From Verrucomicrobiota bacterium (GTDB lineage Bacteria > Verrucomicrobiota > Kiritimatiellia > Kiritimatiellales > Tichowtungiaceae), in NCBI GenBank assembly GCA_020853375.1, contig JADYZA010000216.1:1-6128 (forward strand): a stretch of DNA of 6,128 bases, in the 5' to 3' direction. Position 1 is the stretch's first letter, and every line of letters starts with the position of its first letter. The notes below the pieces were generated by a model. The model saw nothing but the letters and a program-made list of their open reading frames with translations, was not told the DNA's origin and did not search any database. Below, piece by piece: positions 5,901-6,128 of the stretch. The position numbers and the translations under genes are program-made.

Positions 5901-6128
5901 ATGATGAAAACCCACGGGTTCGGGAGTTCTTGCTGCCGCCAGGCAACAACCGGAATTTTCAGGTTGATTGTTCTGATTCTCGCTGTCATGTCTGCGGTAC
6001 ATTCTTCCGCACTGATTTTTTCCGTACTTTCGACATATCCCGTGGTGCAAGAGTCTCCATCTCTGGACCCTGAATTTCGCACGATCATCAACAATGTCTG
6101 GCAGAATAACCGCCAGTATTTGATGAAT
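5901..6128 (+). CDS. unrecognised exported protein, 5' part (runs off window end)
   Basis: An open frame of 76 codons runs from ATG 5901 to the last base without a stop, so the 3' end is missing. AGAGG (5891-5895) five bases upstream is a fair ribosome binding site; a second ATG follows directly at 5904. The N-terminus has an Arg/Lys-bearing region, two adjacent Cys (11-12), then a hydrophobic core 'IFRLIVLILAVMSAV' (19-33) and a possible cleavage near Ala-37, consistent with a signal peptide or membrane anchor. The following residues ('SLDPEFRTIINNVWQNNRQYLMN') are soluble in character and match no family I recognise. It begins 69 bases after surE on the same strand and may be read through from it, since no terminator separates them. 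An overlapping frame with a GTG start at 5864 is judged a shadow. Confidence 0.65.
   Translation, partial: MMKTHGFGSSCCRQATTGIFRLIVLILAVMSAVHSSALIFSVLSTYPVVQESPSLDPEFRTIINNVWQNNRQYLMN

Noticed and set aside
5864..6073. 69-codon plus-strand frame with GTG start overlapping the 5901 gene
   Set aside because: No signal peptide or motif is visible, and its start lacks the ribosome binding site that fits the 5901 frame.
5836..6086. Direct repeat TTCGCACGATC at 5836-5846 and 6076-6086
   Set aside because: An 11-base repeat is expected several times by chance in a window of this size; no flanking structure or attachment-site context supports it.

Overview
The window looks like ordinary chromosomal housekeeping DNA from a Gram-negative bacterium, with about half G+C. 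An LptD-type outer-membrane protein shows that the organism makes an LPS-bearing outer membrane. A small exported protein resembles the exosortase-associated TIGR04073 family, which I know mainly from Verrucomicrobiota, Kiritimatiellota, Lentisphaerota and a few other environmental lineages. A PVC-group host, perhaps Kiritimatiellota or Verrucomicrobiota, is therefore the best guess. It is an inference from gene content, not a proven assignment. No IS element, phage gene or CRISPR array was seen.

Layout: (1) 1-1764, plus strand: the 3' part of lptD, whose 5' end lies outside the window. (2) 1765-1915: a spacer with two weak hairpins and a likely stable-RNA promoter. (3) 1916-1990: tRNA-Asn(GTT) with encoded CCA, followed by a clear intrinsic terminator. 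(4) 2029-4524, minus strand: a compact dnaX-ybaB-recR operon converging on the tRNA. (5) 4525-4710: a divergent intergenic region. (6) 4711-5831, plus strand: a TIGR04073-like secreted protein gene overlapping surE by four bases. (7) 5901-6128, plus strand: the start of an unrecognised exported protein, cut by the window end.

Functionally, dnaX encodes the clamp-loader ATPase of DNA polymerase III, ybaB a nucleoid-associated protein, and recR a recombination mediator, so the minus-strand operon serves replication and repair. lptD serves LPS export. surE is a nucleotide phosphatase coupled to a small envelope protein of unknown role.

The most noteworthy element is inside dnaX. A run of nine A residues forms an A AAA AAG slippery heptamer, followed at once by a bulged ten-pair hairpin and by a stop codon in the -1 frame. 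This predicts that the gene makes both a full-length tau (528 aa) and a truncated gamma-like product (about 401 aa), by ribosomal frameshifting or by transcriptional slippage.
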